Shown: positions 17,521 through 24,514 of the stretch, one piece after another | Layout of the letters: every line of letters begins with the position of its first letter | Numbering within the stretch: position 1 is the first letter of the stretch | Assembly (NCBI GenBank): GCA_003666325.1 | Contig: QPIL01000121.1 | Coordinates: forward strand, 1-64,000 | Direction: 5' to 3' | Source: Methylococcales symbiont of Iophon sp. n. MRB-2018 | Lineage (GTDB): Bacteria > Pseudomonadota > Gammaproteobacteria > Methylococcales > Methylomonadaceae | DNA: 64,000 bases | Position numbers and translations under genes: made by a program | The notes under the pieces: model-generated | Told to the model about the DNA's origin: nothing | The model's input: the letters and a program-made list of their open reading frames with translations, nothing else | The model's database searches: none

Positions 17521-18864
17521 ATGAATTTAAAACTACGATTAAACATAATAATCACTCTTATATTGCTATTAATAATCCTTATCGGTGCTGTGGTTACCAT
17601 TAAAAATGTGGCTAACAACATACAGGCTGAAATTGCTTCAACTGCGATTCTTGCCTTGCATACGTTTGATGCTGAAATTTTAGGACTTAGACTAAACAAT
17701 CCCTCTCTTATTAAAGACAGATTTGTCTTTCACTTGAGAGACCTTAAAAATGTTCGCCATCTTAAAATAGATTTTTTTGATAACGCAGGCAAACTCCAAG
17801 ATAGCAACCATGTCAAAATAGACTCACAACAAAACCAAGCTCCAGCATGGTTTGTTAATACCATGGATTCAGTGACAGGTAAGCTCCCTAGTACCAGACA
17901 ATCTGTTTTTATAAGCGATAGACTGGTCGGTGAATTAGTTATTACTCCCGATGTTTCTTATGAAATTAACGAAGAATGGCAAGCAACAAAAAGTATCTTG
18001 GTACTACTCAGTATCTTCTTTTTAGTGGTTAATATTGTCGTTTATATTGCAGTAAACATTGCTCTTCGCCCTATTGATAACATTCTTACAGCATTAACCG
18101 AACTAGAGTCTGGCAATCTTAACTCTCGACTACCAAAATTTACTTTGCCAGAGTTATCGAACATCAGTGATAAATTTAATATTATGGCAGCAACCTTACA
18201 GTCCAGTATTGACAACAACCATCACCTATCACAGCAATTGATACGTTTACAAGAAGATGAGCGAAAGAATTTAGCACAAGAACTGCACGATGAAATCGGC
18301 CAACATCTTACTGCTATCTATATGGATGCTTCCGTTATCAAAGATGCTAAAACTATTGCCACTGCTCAAGAAAGTGCAACAGCTATTGATACTGTAGTTA
18401 GGCAAATGATGGAAATTGTCCACACAATGTTGCAACGTCTTCGCCCTAGTGATCTTGATGAATTAGGCTTAGAGGTTGCATTAAAAGAACTTATTTCAGC
18501 ATGGCTTACTCGTAACCCGAATATCCAGTTAAATTTCCATATTTCAGGGAGCTTTATCGATCTTGATGACACTCTGTTAGTTTCCATCTATCGCTTAGTC
18601 CAAGAATGTCTAACCAATATTGCACGCCATGCAAATGCAAATAACATCACTATCTGCATCAAAAAAGACAATAATCAAATTAATATGATGATCGCTGATA
18701 ATGGCAATGGCTTTGATCACACAATAAAACCCAAAGGTTTTGGTTTGCTAGGAATGAGAGAGCGAGTGGAAGGTTTAGCGGGGAAATTTGAGATAACTAC
18801 CGCTATTAATAAAGGCGTAATAATCAACATTGAATTGCCATCTGATATTAAAGAAAAACAATGA
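17521..18864 (+). CDS. Sensor histidine kinase, MoxY/LapD-type sensor domain
   Basis: This 447-residue kinase has a membrane span at about 8-28, a periplasmic domain to about 155, a second span to about 180, HAMP, a HisKA_3 dimerisation helix with ELHDEIGQHL (phosphoacceptor His near 256) and a HATPase domain ending around 440. The periplasmic part (IASTAILALHTFDAEI, LRDLKNVRHLKI, APAWF) looks like the LapD/MoxY N-terminal domain of kinases regulating methanol oxidation. It overlaps the response regulator by 4 bp. In this organism it may sense a methanol-oxidation or metal cue, which is inference. Confidence 0.88.
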   Translation: MNLKLRLNIIITLILLLIILIGAVVTIKNVANNIQAEIASTAILALHTFDAEILGLRLNNPSLIKDRFVFHLRDLKNVRHLKIDFFDNAGKLQDSNHVKIDSQQNQAPAWFVNTMDSVTGKLPSTRQSVFISDRLVGELVITPDVSYEINEEWQATKSILVLLSIFFLVVNIVVYIAVNIALRPIDNILTALTELESGNLNSRLPKFTLPELSNISDKFNIMAATLQSSIDNNHHLSQQLIRLQEDERKNLAQELHDEIGQHLTAIYMDASVIKDAKTIATAQESATAIDTVVRQMMEIVHTMLQRLRPSDLDELGLEVALKELISAWLTRNPNIQLNFHISGSFIDLDDTLLVSIYRLVQECLTNIARHANANNITICIKKDNNQINMMIADNGNGFDHTIKPKGFGLLGMRERVEGLAGKFEITTAINKGVIINIELPSDIKEKQ

Positions 18865-19499
18865 AAACACCCATTTCAGTTATGCTGGCAGATGACCACG
18901 CAGTTGTTCGTTCTGGCTTGCGTAGACTATTAGAACAAAATGATAATATTAAAGTTATTGCTGAAGCCGAAAGTGGCAAACAGGCTTATCATCTATTTGG
19001 AGATATAGCACCCGATGTATTAGTGATGGATATTTCCATGCCAGGTATCGGTGGCTTAGAAGCTCTACGACGCATTCTGCATCGATACAATTCCGCTAAA
19101 ATAGTCATGTTTTCAATGTATGAAAATACAACTTTTGCCGTGCAAGCCATAGCCGCTGGTGCAATGAGCTATGTTGCCAAATCCAGTGAAACACAAGACT
19201 TAATTAAGGCAATCGTTAATGCGGCAGAAGGAATAAGTTATTTAAACCCTATCTTATCTGAAAAAATAGACTTGCAAACCCTCCTTGAGAAAAATCCAAT
19301 GCAGAAGCTCACTTCTAGGGAATTTGGGATTTTTAGATTGCTTGCAGAAGGAAAAACTGTCGACAATATTTCCACCCTATTAAATATTGGACAAAAAACT
19401 GTTGCTAATCATCAGACTATATTAAAACAAAAACTAGGGATCACTAGCCCTGTTGAGTTAGTACGATTAGCTATTAAACATGGTGTAATCGAAAGTTAA
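18861..19499 (+). CDS. NarL/LuxR-type response regulator
   Basis: The receiver domain (residues 1-120) has the acidic pair DD at 11-12, phosphoacceptor Asp in VLVMDISMPG near 57 and the conserved Lys in YVAKSSE. The C-terminal LuxR-type HTH is KLTSREFGIFRLLAEGKTVD onward. The gene overlaps the kinase by 4 bp, so the two form a cognate pair of the NarL family, like MoxX/MxaB with MoxY. Likely targets include the divergent TonB receptor or the DoxX-like gene just downstream, but no binding site was identified. Confidence 0.9.
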   Translation: MKTPISVMLADDHAVVRSGLRRLLEQNDNIKVIAEAESGKQAYHLFGDIAPDVLVMDISMPGIGGLEALRRILHRYNSAKIVMFSMYENTTFAVQAIAAGAMSYVAKSSETQDLIKAIVNAAEGISYLNPILSEKIDLQTLLEKNPMQKLTSREFGIFRLLAEGKTVDNISTLLNIGQKTVANHQTILKQKLGITSPVELVRLAIKHGVIES

Positions 19500-19564
19500 T
19501 AAATTAGTGTTTTTTTTAAACCAAGATAAAGAATTACTTGAGTAAAGTAGCGTAAACGCACCGC

Positions 19565-19602
19565 CTAGTTTAAATTGTTCGGGTTTTATGTTTTTAAACT
19601 AG
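19565..19602. other. Perfect 10-bp inverted repeat upstream of the DoxX-like gene
   Basis: CTAGTTTAAA and TTTAAACTAG are separated by 18 bp in the gap between the response regulator and the DoxX-like gene. It has no T run, so it is more likely an operator-like dyad or a transcript hairpin than a terminator. Confidence 0.4.
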
Positions 19603-19698
19603 CGCACCCTGAAAATAAAAATTATTATTGTGCAATTATTTGCTTTTATTAGTGTCCCAGTCCGTTCTATGTTCCTCAATCTAAAACAAGGTATTACA

Positions 19699-20307
19699 AT
19701 GAAAAATAAGTGTTTTTTACAAATATGTTGCGCTAAAACAAAATGTCTGGATTTTTTGGCACCATTAGCTTTACGCTTATACTTAGTGCCAATTATGTGG
19801 ATGGCTGGCAGTAAAAAGTTTTCAAATTTTGACAGTACGGTGGAATGGTTTGGTAATGATGAATGGGGACTAGGTTTACCATTACCTTATTTATTGGTTT
19901 TTCTCGTTGCTTTGGTAGAAATGCTGGGTGCATTATTCTTACTCTTGGGTTTTGGAGTCAGGTTGATTTCAATACCTTTAATGCTCACTATGGCTGTTGC
20001 AGCAGTGACTGTACACCTACAAAATGGTTGGTTGGCGATTGCAGAAGGCAGTGGTTTTTTTGCTAACGAAAGAACCATGGGAGCCATACAAAGACTGGAT
20101 AAAGCTAAAGAGCTTTTGCAAGATGTCGGCAATTATGGCTGGTTGACAGAAAATGGAAGTTTTGTTGTGCTTAATAATGGTATTGAATTTGCCACTACTT
20201 ATTTTATTATGTTACTGGTTTTGTTTTTTATCGGAGCTGGTAACTATGTAAGTGCCGATTATTGGCTAAAAATTAAATTCAAAAGATTATGTAAGGATGA
20301 TGATTAA
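19699..20307 (+). CDS. DoxX/HvfX-family inner-membrane protein
   Basis: The protein has four to five membrane spans and the DoxX/HvfX pattern: ALRLYLVPIMWMAGSKKF, FDSTVEWFGN, an acidic residue in LVEMLGALFLL, and NNGIEFATTYF near the end. HvfX-type members accompany copper-binding modified peptides, while other DoxX proteins have redox roles. No HvfA/B/C partner was found nearby. The ORF track starts at a GTG at 19630, but the ATG at 19699 has AAGG seven bases upstream and gives the usual N-terminus, so I chose it (202 aa). It follows the two-component genes on the same strand. Confidence 0.8.
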   Translation: MKNKCFLQICCAKTKCLDFLAPLALRLYLVPIMWMAGSKKFSNFDSTVEWFGNDEWGLGLPLPYLLVFLVALVEMLGALFLLLGFGVRLISIPLMLTMAVAAVTVHLQNGWLAIAEGSGFFANERTMGAIQRLDKAKELLQDVGNYGWLTENGSFVVLNNGIEFATTYFIMLLVLFFIGAGNYVSADYWLKIKFKRLCKDDD

Positions 20308-20339
20308 AAATAAGGGCGCTTGAATTCACATCATAAGTG

Positions 20340-20420
20340 CAACACTCGTTAGTCGGTCAGAGGAATGTCAAAACCGCCGCTTCGCTCTGGTTTTTCCACC
20401 CCTGCTGGCGGCGTTATATT
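20340..20420. other. GC-rich palindromic segment resembling an integron attC site
   Basis: Between ACTCGTTAGTCGG and GGCGGCGTTAT lies a strikingly GC-rich stretch with CCGCCGC...GCGGCG complementarity inside an AT-rich region. The layout, a GTTA end followed about 15 bp later by a ribosome-binding site and a small cassette-type ORF, resembles a gene-cassette attC. The core sites do not match the consensus exactly, so this is tentative. Confidence 0.35.
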
Positions 20421-20437
20421 TCAAAGAGAGGGATGAG

Positions 20438-20846
20438 ATGGATACCACGTTACAGGCAGTATTAATAGGAGCCGTATCTGGCTCGATCGGATATTGGTTC
20501 TCGACATTCTCTGTACAACCAATTTTGAGATACAAAAATATTCGTAACCAAGTGCTTATTGATTTTGTTTATTTTGCTCAGGTTGTCAACGCCGAAGGGT
20601 TGAACGATGAAATGCAGAAACTGCATCACGAGAGAATTCTTGCGAATCGAAAAGCATCGGCAGAGTTAAATGCGGCTATAGCGAAGTTATCTTTTTGGTA
20701 TAGTAGATTTCTGAAAGCAAAAAAACTAAATCCTATTTGAAGCAGCAACATATCTTATAGGCTACTCAAATACCACAGATGGTGTACAGTCTCATAAATC
20801 AGAGACTTTTATAAGAAAAAACCTTGGGTTGCCGCTAGAAACATAA
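20438..20846 (+). pseudogene. Small hypothetical membrane-associated protein, frameshifted near its end
   Basis: The ORF track shows 100 codons ending at 20740. In the +1 frame the sequence continues LFEAATYLIGYSNTTDGVQS up to a stop at 20846, which reads like the natural C-terminus of the same protein (roughly 135 residues). The shift lies between 20730 and 20738, just after a run of seven A. The N-terminus (MDTTLQAVLIGAVSGSIGYW) has a probable membrane segment and the rest is soluble. A good GAGAGGGAT ribosome-binding site precedes the ATG. Similar short proteins occur in mobile cassettes; function is unknown. A sequencing error could also explain the break. Confidence 0.65.
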
Positions 20847-20896
20847 CAATCATGCACTCAGACCCCAGTAAGCGTCATTTTTTTGCTGTCGCAAAA

Positions 20897-20985
20897 AATA
20901 ATGGGGACAGGCTGAAGTTCCCCCAATAAATGACACCCTGACCCCAATTATCGCATTATAAAAAGCAGCCTGTCCCCGTTTTTTC
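20897..20985. repeat. REP-like repeat, copy 1, left of the BrnTA module
   Basis: The 89-bp segment runs from AATAATGGGGACAGGCTGAA to AGCCTGTCCCCGTTTTTT. Its ends are inverted repeats of GGGGACAGGCT. A 90% or more similar direct copy lies at 21598-21687, so the toxin-antitoxin pair sits between two copies. Such repeats are typical of those mobilised by RAYT (REP-associated tyrosine) transposases. Confidence 0.85.
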
Positions 20986-21050
20986 GTTTTTTCTCAAAAG
21001 CCCTAACAAAGCAAATCAACATGGAGCGTTAGCAGCCAATAATCAAAAAA

Positions 21051-21079
21051 TTGCAATATGAGTAATTTAGGTATATATT
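21051..21079 (+). promoter_or_regulatory. Promoter of brnT-brnA
   Basis: TTGCAA (21051-21056), a 17-bp spacer and TATATT (21074-21079) form a sigma70-like promoter. The predicted start point coincides with the brnT ATG at 21086, so the message may be leaderless or nearly so. Confidence 0.6.
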
Positions 21080-21085
21080 TTACTC

Positions 21086-21349
21086 ATGCAAGATTTTGAA
21101 TATGACAACAATAAAAGCACTTCAAATCTTAGAAAGCATGGTATTGATTTTGTTGCAGCTCAAGAACTATGGGTTGACCCTGAAGTTATTCAACTACAAG
21201 TAAAATCAAAAGGTGAGCCACGCTTTTTAGTAATTGGCCTCATTGCTAACAAGCACTGGTCAGCTGTAATAACTTATCGTGGTAGCACCATTAGAATAAT
21301 TTCAGTCAGGCGCTCCCGTAAAAAAGAGGTGGAACTTTATGAAAACTAA
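21086..21349 (+). CDS. brnT: BrnT-family type II toxin (ribonuclease)
   Basis: The 87-residue protein shows the BrnT pattern FEYDNNKSTSNLRKHGIDF near the start, AQELWVDP in the middle and RIISVRRSRKKEVELY at the end. BrnT toxins are RelE-like mRNA endonucleases held inactive by BrnA. The gene overlaps brnA by 11 bp, the usual arrangement. A promoter lies immediately upstream. Because the toxin is unfused and full length it is probably functional. Confidence 0.85.
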   Translation: MQDFEYDNNKSTSNLRKHGIDFVAAQELWVDPEVIQLQVKSKGEPRFLVIGLIANKHWSAVITYRGSTIRIISVRRSRKKEVELYEN

Positions 21350-21575
21350 AGACTTTGATAAAAAATTTGATGACAACAAACAAGACATTGTGGATGATCT
21401 TGATCTATCTACTATCAAACGCCCAAATCAAAAACAAAAACGAATCAACGTTGACTTTCCTTCCTGGGTAATCGATTCTCTAGATAGAGAAGCTGGTCGT
21501 ATTGGCGTAACTCGTCAATCGATAATTAAACTTTGGCTTGTTGAGCGGCTTGAACAAAAAGCTGCTAACAAGTAG
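21339..21575 (+). CDS. brnA: BrnA/CopG-type antitoxin
   Basis: This 78-residue partner of BrnT has an unstructured, acidic N-terminal half (KFDDNKQDIVDDLDLS) that should wrap the toxin and a C-terminal ribbon-helix-helix (KRINVDFPSWVIDSLDREA...RQSIIKLWLVERL) for DNA binding and autoregulation of the operon. It overlaps the toxin gene by 11 bp. The end of the coding sequence, GCTGCTAACAAGTAG, contains a TAACAA motif like those after other small genes in this island. Confidence 0.85.
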   Translation: MKTKDFDKKFDDNKQDIVDDLDLSTIKRPNQKQKRINVDFPSWVIDSLDREAGRIGVTRQSIIKLWLVERLEQKAANK

Positions 21576-21597
21576 ATCAACCCGACCATTTATACGA

Positions 21598-21687
21598 AAA
21601 TAATGGGGAAAGGCTGAAGTTTCCCCAATAAATGACACCCTGCCCCCAATTATTGCATTATAAAAAGTAGCCTGTCCCCGTTTTTTC
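21598..21687. repeat. REP-like repeat, copy 2, right of the BrnTA module
   Basis: This is a direct copy of the 20897-20985 repeat, with inverted ends GGGGAAAGGCT and AGCCTGTCCCC followed by GTTTTTT. Together the two copies bracket the brnT-brnA pair. Confidence 0.85.
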
Positions 21688-21817
21688 TAAAAGAGTGTGG
21701 ATTAAAAATTTCAGATGTTAATTTGTCGCCTTTAGAAAAAGATAATATGATTAAACCATCAGGAGTATGCCTTGTTTGGTAAAAAACAAAGGATAGAAAG
21801 CGTGCTAAAATTACCTT

Positions 21818-22009
21818 ATGAAAAATAGAAATGATAATCAAAGTAAGCATATTGCTAATAGTCTACGCATTATTGGCATGGCTCAATTTGCTGCCTTTGG
21901 TTATCCATCTTTAATTAAGGGTAACTTTTATGAAGTGCTATTTTTTATGACTATGTATACTATTGCTGAAATAGCTGCTTACAAAGTTTTGAAAACTACA
22001 AAGGAGTAA
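21818..22009 (+). CDS. Small membrane protein (63 aa), unrecognised
   Basis: The product has a polar N-terminus and one or two membrane-spanning stretches (IIGMAQFAAFGYPSLIKG and FYEVLFFMTMYTIAEIAAY). I do not recognise it. It has no clear ribosome-binding site. The next small ORF starts 4 bp after its stop with a good site, so the two probably form a unit. The island context, between REP-like repeats, suggests acquired DNA. Confidence 0.45.
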   Translation: MKNRNDNQSKHIANSLRIIGMAQFAAFGYPSLIKGNFYEVLFFMTMYTIAEIAAYKVLKTTKE

Positions 22010-22012
22010 ATA

Positions 22013-22135
22013 ATGGATACACAAATAATTATGCAAGGTATCTTTGTATTGGGATTGATTTTTGTAATTTATAATATTCCATATATTGTTGAAAAAATAG
22101 ATTCTCTTAAAAACAAAAGACATTCGCATTCATAA
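22013..22135 (+). CDS. Tiny membrane protein (40 aa), below the ORF-track limit
   Basis: An AAGGAG ribosome-binding site at 22001-22006 precedes the ATG at 22013 by 6 bp. The product begins MDTQIIMQGIFVLGLIFVIY, a single membrane helix, followed by a short basic, His-rich tail ending HSHS. It follows the 63-residue membrane protein and may act with it. No homology is recognised. A TAACAA motif follows shortly after the stop. Confidence 0.5.
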   Translation: MDTQIIMQGIFVLGLIFVIYNIPYIVEKIDSLKNKRHSHS

Positions 22136-22195
22136 AGCAGCTAACAAATCATTGTTATTTTTGAAGCACTAATGGAAATAAGTAAATAAGAGAAA

Positions 22196-22591
22196 TAAGG
22201 GGACGCTACCCTTTTATCTGAAATATTGCAAAGAAACACACACGGGAAAATAAGGGAAAATAAGGGGACGCTACCCTTTTATCTGAAATATTGCAAGGGA
22301 AAATAAGGGGACGCTACCCTTTAAAATAAGGGGACGCTACCCTTTTATCTGAAATATTGCAAAGAAACACACACAAAGGTTTGCCGTGCGGAAGTGATGG
22401 GAAATAAGGGGACGCTACCCTTTTATCTGAAATCTTGCAAAGAAACACACACAAAGGTTTGCCGTGCGGAAGTGATAATTTTATTAAAAATCTGGGCGAT
22501 AAGATTGGTAGAGATTTGAGTTTTAAAGGAGTAGGCAGACCTAATAAAGGGTAACGTCCCCTTTTAGAGATCAATAAAGGGTAACGTCCCC
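22196..22591. repeat. Cluster of REP-like repeats with duplicated transposase tails
   Basis: Five direct copies of AATAAGGGGACGCTACCCTT and two inverted copies (AATAAAGGGTAACGTCCCC) occur within 400 bp. Between them are two to four partial duplications of TTTATCTGAAATATTGCAAA plus GAAACACACAC, which encode the C-terminal part of a REP-associated transposase. The arrangement looks like repeated partial copying of a REP-flanked gene end. Confidence 0.9.
22408..22554 (+). pseudogene. C-terminal remnant of a REP-associated tyrosine transposase (RAYT)
   Basis: An open stretch of 48 codons reads ...LLSEILQRNTHKGLPCGSDN, then FIKNLGDKIGRDLSFKGVGRPNKG and a stop. RAYT proteins (Y1/TnpA-REP, IS200-related) commonly end with a T-GxPxG-xxFI-LE-LGR-L-GRPxK pattern, which this follows closely. 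The catalytic N-terminal domain with the HUH motif and Tyr is absent. The remnant is embedded in the REP cluster, whose repeats it probably once mobilised. Confidence 0.7.
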
Positions 22592-22697
22592 TTTTAGAGA
22601 TCCTGTAGGCATCCTTCCGCAGAGAGCTTTTAAGCCATCCCTTGCTGGGGAGAGTTTGCGTGGGGAGGTTCTAAATAAACCACTCTTTTATCTTTTA

Positions 22698-22931
22698 GAG
22701 ACCTCAGCATAACTCTGGAACGGACAAAAAAAGTGATAGAATTTTTCAGGTTTTATACCATTTTCAAGAATAAATGGTGTGATATAGTGCCTATTTTTAT
22801 GCCTTGTGTTTTATAAAAAAATCTAAGCTTACTTATTGATAATCTTCCTATTTTTTATAAATGCAGAATGTGCAAAAATGAGTGCTAGATTGTATCATTT
22901 ATTTTTGAAAATGGGTTTAGTCAAAATACAA
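22698..22931. mobile_element. Family-A MITE fragment interrupted by a family-B MITE
   Basis: The left part, 22698-22755, starts GAGACCTCAGCATAACTCTG and continues to TTTTTCAGGTTTTA. Family-A sequence resumes at 22917 as TTAGTCAAAATACAAG, exactly where other copies continue. Between them is a 161-bp family-B element with TTA duplicated on both sides. The right half of the family-A element beyond about 22931 is lost or replaced. Confidence 0.85.
22756..22916. mobile_element. Family-B MITE, copy 3 (nested)
   Basis: It begins TACCATTTTCAAGAATAAAT and ends TTTATTTTTGAAAATGGGT, with TTA at 22753-22755 and 22917-22919. The internal sequence shares the pattern of copies 1 and 2 (ACTTATTGATAAT, GAGTGCTAGAT) but is diverged. 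Confidence 0.85.
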
Positions 22932-22965
22932 GGGTTATTGTTAGCTACCATTACTAGAGAATTAT

Positions 22966-23676
22966 ATGTATTTTAGAAATCTAATTTTTTCTGCATTTGC
23001 CTTGGCCATTATTGCAGGGACTATTTTAAGTGTTTATCAGGCTTTTTTTATTACCCCTATTATTGTAGCTGCCGAAGTCTATGAGGTAGTTGAGTCTGTA
23101 ACTCATACAGGACATGCTTTGGCTGAAACAACTGAAGCCTGGTCACCTGATGACGGCAAGGAAAGACATGGCTGGAATTTTGTCAGCAATTTTCTGCTAA
23201 GTTTTGCTTTTGCTTTGATTTTATTAAGTGCCATAAGTTTAAAGGCATCATTTGGTCTGTTAAAAGGAGGATTCTGGGGCGTAGCCGCGTATTTATCGGT
23301 TTTTGCTTTACCAGCATTAGGCTTACCGCCAGAATTGCCGGGTATGGAAGCCGCTTACTTGGAAGGCAGGCAGGTCTGGTGGTTGTTTACCGTTTTTGTG
23401 ACTACATTGTCATTATGGTTAATGGCTTATCAAGCAATCGTGCATAAAGTGATAGCTTTATTACTGATTATCAGTCCACATCTCATTGGAGCGCCTCAAC
23501 CTGAGATACATGGCTTTATTAATTCAAGCCCTCAGGCAATTGAAGCACTGACTTTGCTTTGGCATCAGTTTATTATCCAAACCAGTATTGCTAATCTTTT
23601 ATTGTGGCTAATGATAGGTTTGGGGGCAGGCTTTATAGCGGATAAGTATATTCAGCCACTGCAAGAAAAGAAATAA
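22966..23676 (+). CDS. cbtA: CbtA-family cobalt transporter subunit
   Basis: This 236-residue inner-membrane protein has five to six spans and the CbtA pattern: an N-terminal span with AGTILSVYQAFFITPII, an acidic/His loop (HTGHALAETTEAWSPDDG), and ALGLPPELPGMEAAYLEGRQ, which contains conserved acidic residues. CbtA is proposed to import cobalt with the small partner CbtB, usually encoded directly upstream. No cbtB is present here; instead a MITE pair lies immediately upstream. No cobalamin riboswitch was recognised. The family assignment is good, the substrate is inferred. Confidence 0.85.
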   Translation: MYFRNLIFSAFALAIIAGTILSVYQAFFITPIIVAAEVYEVVESVTHTGHALAETTEAWSPDDGKERHGWNFVSNFLLSFAFALILLSAISLKASFGLLKGGFWGVAAYLSVFALPALGLPPELPGMEAAYLEGRQVWWLFTVFVTTLSLWLMAYQAIVHKVIALLLIISPHLIGAPQPEIHGFINSSPQAIEALTLLWHQFIIQTSIANLLLWLMIGLGAGFIADKYIQPLQEKK

Positions 23677-23713
23677 TCGTCTTTACAATGAAGATCACAG
23701 AGAACATGAACGA

Positions 23714-24277
23714 TTAGTGCCAGCCGCCATATTGTTTGCTAATGTCGCCTTTAAAGCCAGCTGATGTTCTATTAGAGTCAGGAACACTTACTGTCTGTTC
23801 AGCGGCTCTCATCATATTATAGTGCGTGTATCCACCCAGTGATTTTGCTCTTTTGGCAATAGCAGAAGTGAGCTCATTAATATCATATTTTTTGATATTG
23901 GGATAAATAACAGCAACTGTCATTTTTTTATCATAACTGTTTACTGCTTTAGGATAAAAATGTAGCTCAATGGGTAATTCTGTACCTGCAGGGACAGTGA
24001 CTGAGTAGTGATAATCATGGAGCAACTCAGAACTGACAATGAGTGTACCCTTGGTGTCAGTTACTTTAATGGTGCCCGATAATATAGTCCCTTTCTTGTT
24101 GCTGACTTTACCTTTAATAGTCGTGTCTTTTGGGTATTTTTGAATTTTCTGTTTAACTGAAAGCGTGTTTTTTGCACTTTTTTCTTTGTTATCACAGCCG
24201 CTTAGAAATAAGCTGCTTAATAATAAACTCAAAATAAGAATAATTGAAGTTTGAGATTTTGAAATTAATTTTGTCAT
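23714..24277 (-). CDS. Hypothetical lipoprotein ending in YGGWH
   Basis: The 187-residue protein has a signal peptide with lipobox LSGC at about 25-28 and then a beta-rich domain (TIKGKVSNKKGTILSGTIKV) similar to carboxypeptidase-regulatory-like folds. The C-terminus carries a helix and ends KQYGGWH. I do not recognise a function. It converges with cbtA, whose stop is 37 bp away. Secretion to the periplasm and lipid anchoring are supported by the N-terminus. Confidence 0.7.
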   Translation of the reverse strand: MTKLISKSQTSIILILSLLLSSLFLSGCDNKEKSAKNTLSVKQKIQKYPKDTTIKGKVSNKKGTILSGTIKVTDTKGTLIVSSELLHDYHYSVTVPAGTELPIELHFYPKAVNSYDKKMTVAVIYPNIKKYDINELTSAIAKRAKSLGGYTHYNMMRAAEQTVSVPDSNRTSAGFKGDISKQYGGWH

Positions 24278-24396
24278 ATTTTTGCCCCTTTATATTTTTA
24301 AATTGTAACATGGGGGTATGTTTGGTATTCTTAAATTCACCGCAAAAAAAGGGTTAGCATTTCGAGAACCAATTGGTTCACAATTTAAAAAAAAAT

Positions 24397-24507
24397 ATGT
24401 TTGCTTCGGCTCTACATGGAAAAAGTATTGAAGAAGCGATTGAATTGACTAGGGAAGCCGATAGCATCAAAAATGATAATGAAGATAAAGAAATAGAACT
24501 TTTTTAA
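24397..24507 (+). pseudogene. Short ORF fragment (36 aa), probable relic
   Basis: The reading MFASALHGKSIEEAIELTRE is continued upstream, in another frame, by AFREPIGSQFKKK, as if a frameshift occurred in the poly-A run at 24387-24395. The two parts together look like the C-terminus of a decayed gene that I cannot name. It ends just before the lipoprotein gene at 24515. Confidence 0.3.
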
Positions 24508-24514
24508 TATTGCT

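Noticed and set aside
21650-21850. 66-codon minus-strand ORF
   Set aside because: It overlaps the second REP-like repeat, with no coding signal. A plus-strand tail (CGLKISDVNLSPLEKDNM) in the same place looks like a relic but was too short to name.
22314-22574. 86-codon minus-strand ORF
   Set aside because: It is an antisense reading of the REP cluster, seen from its internally repeated peptide.
22592-22697. Cobalamin riboswitch upstream of cbtA
   Set aside because: No B12-box-like conserved sequence was found, and the region is followed by a MITE.
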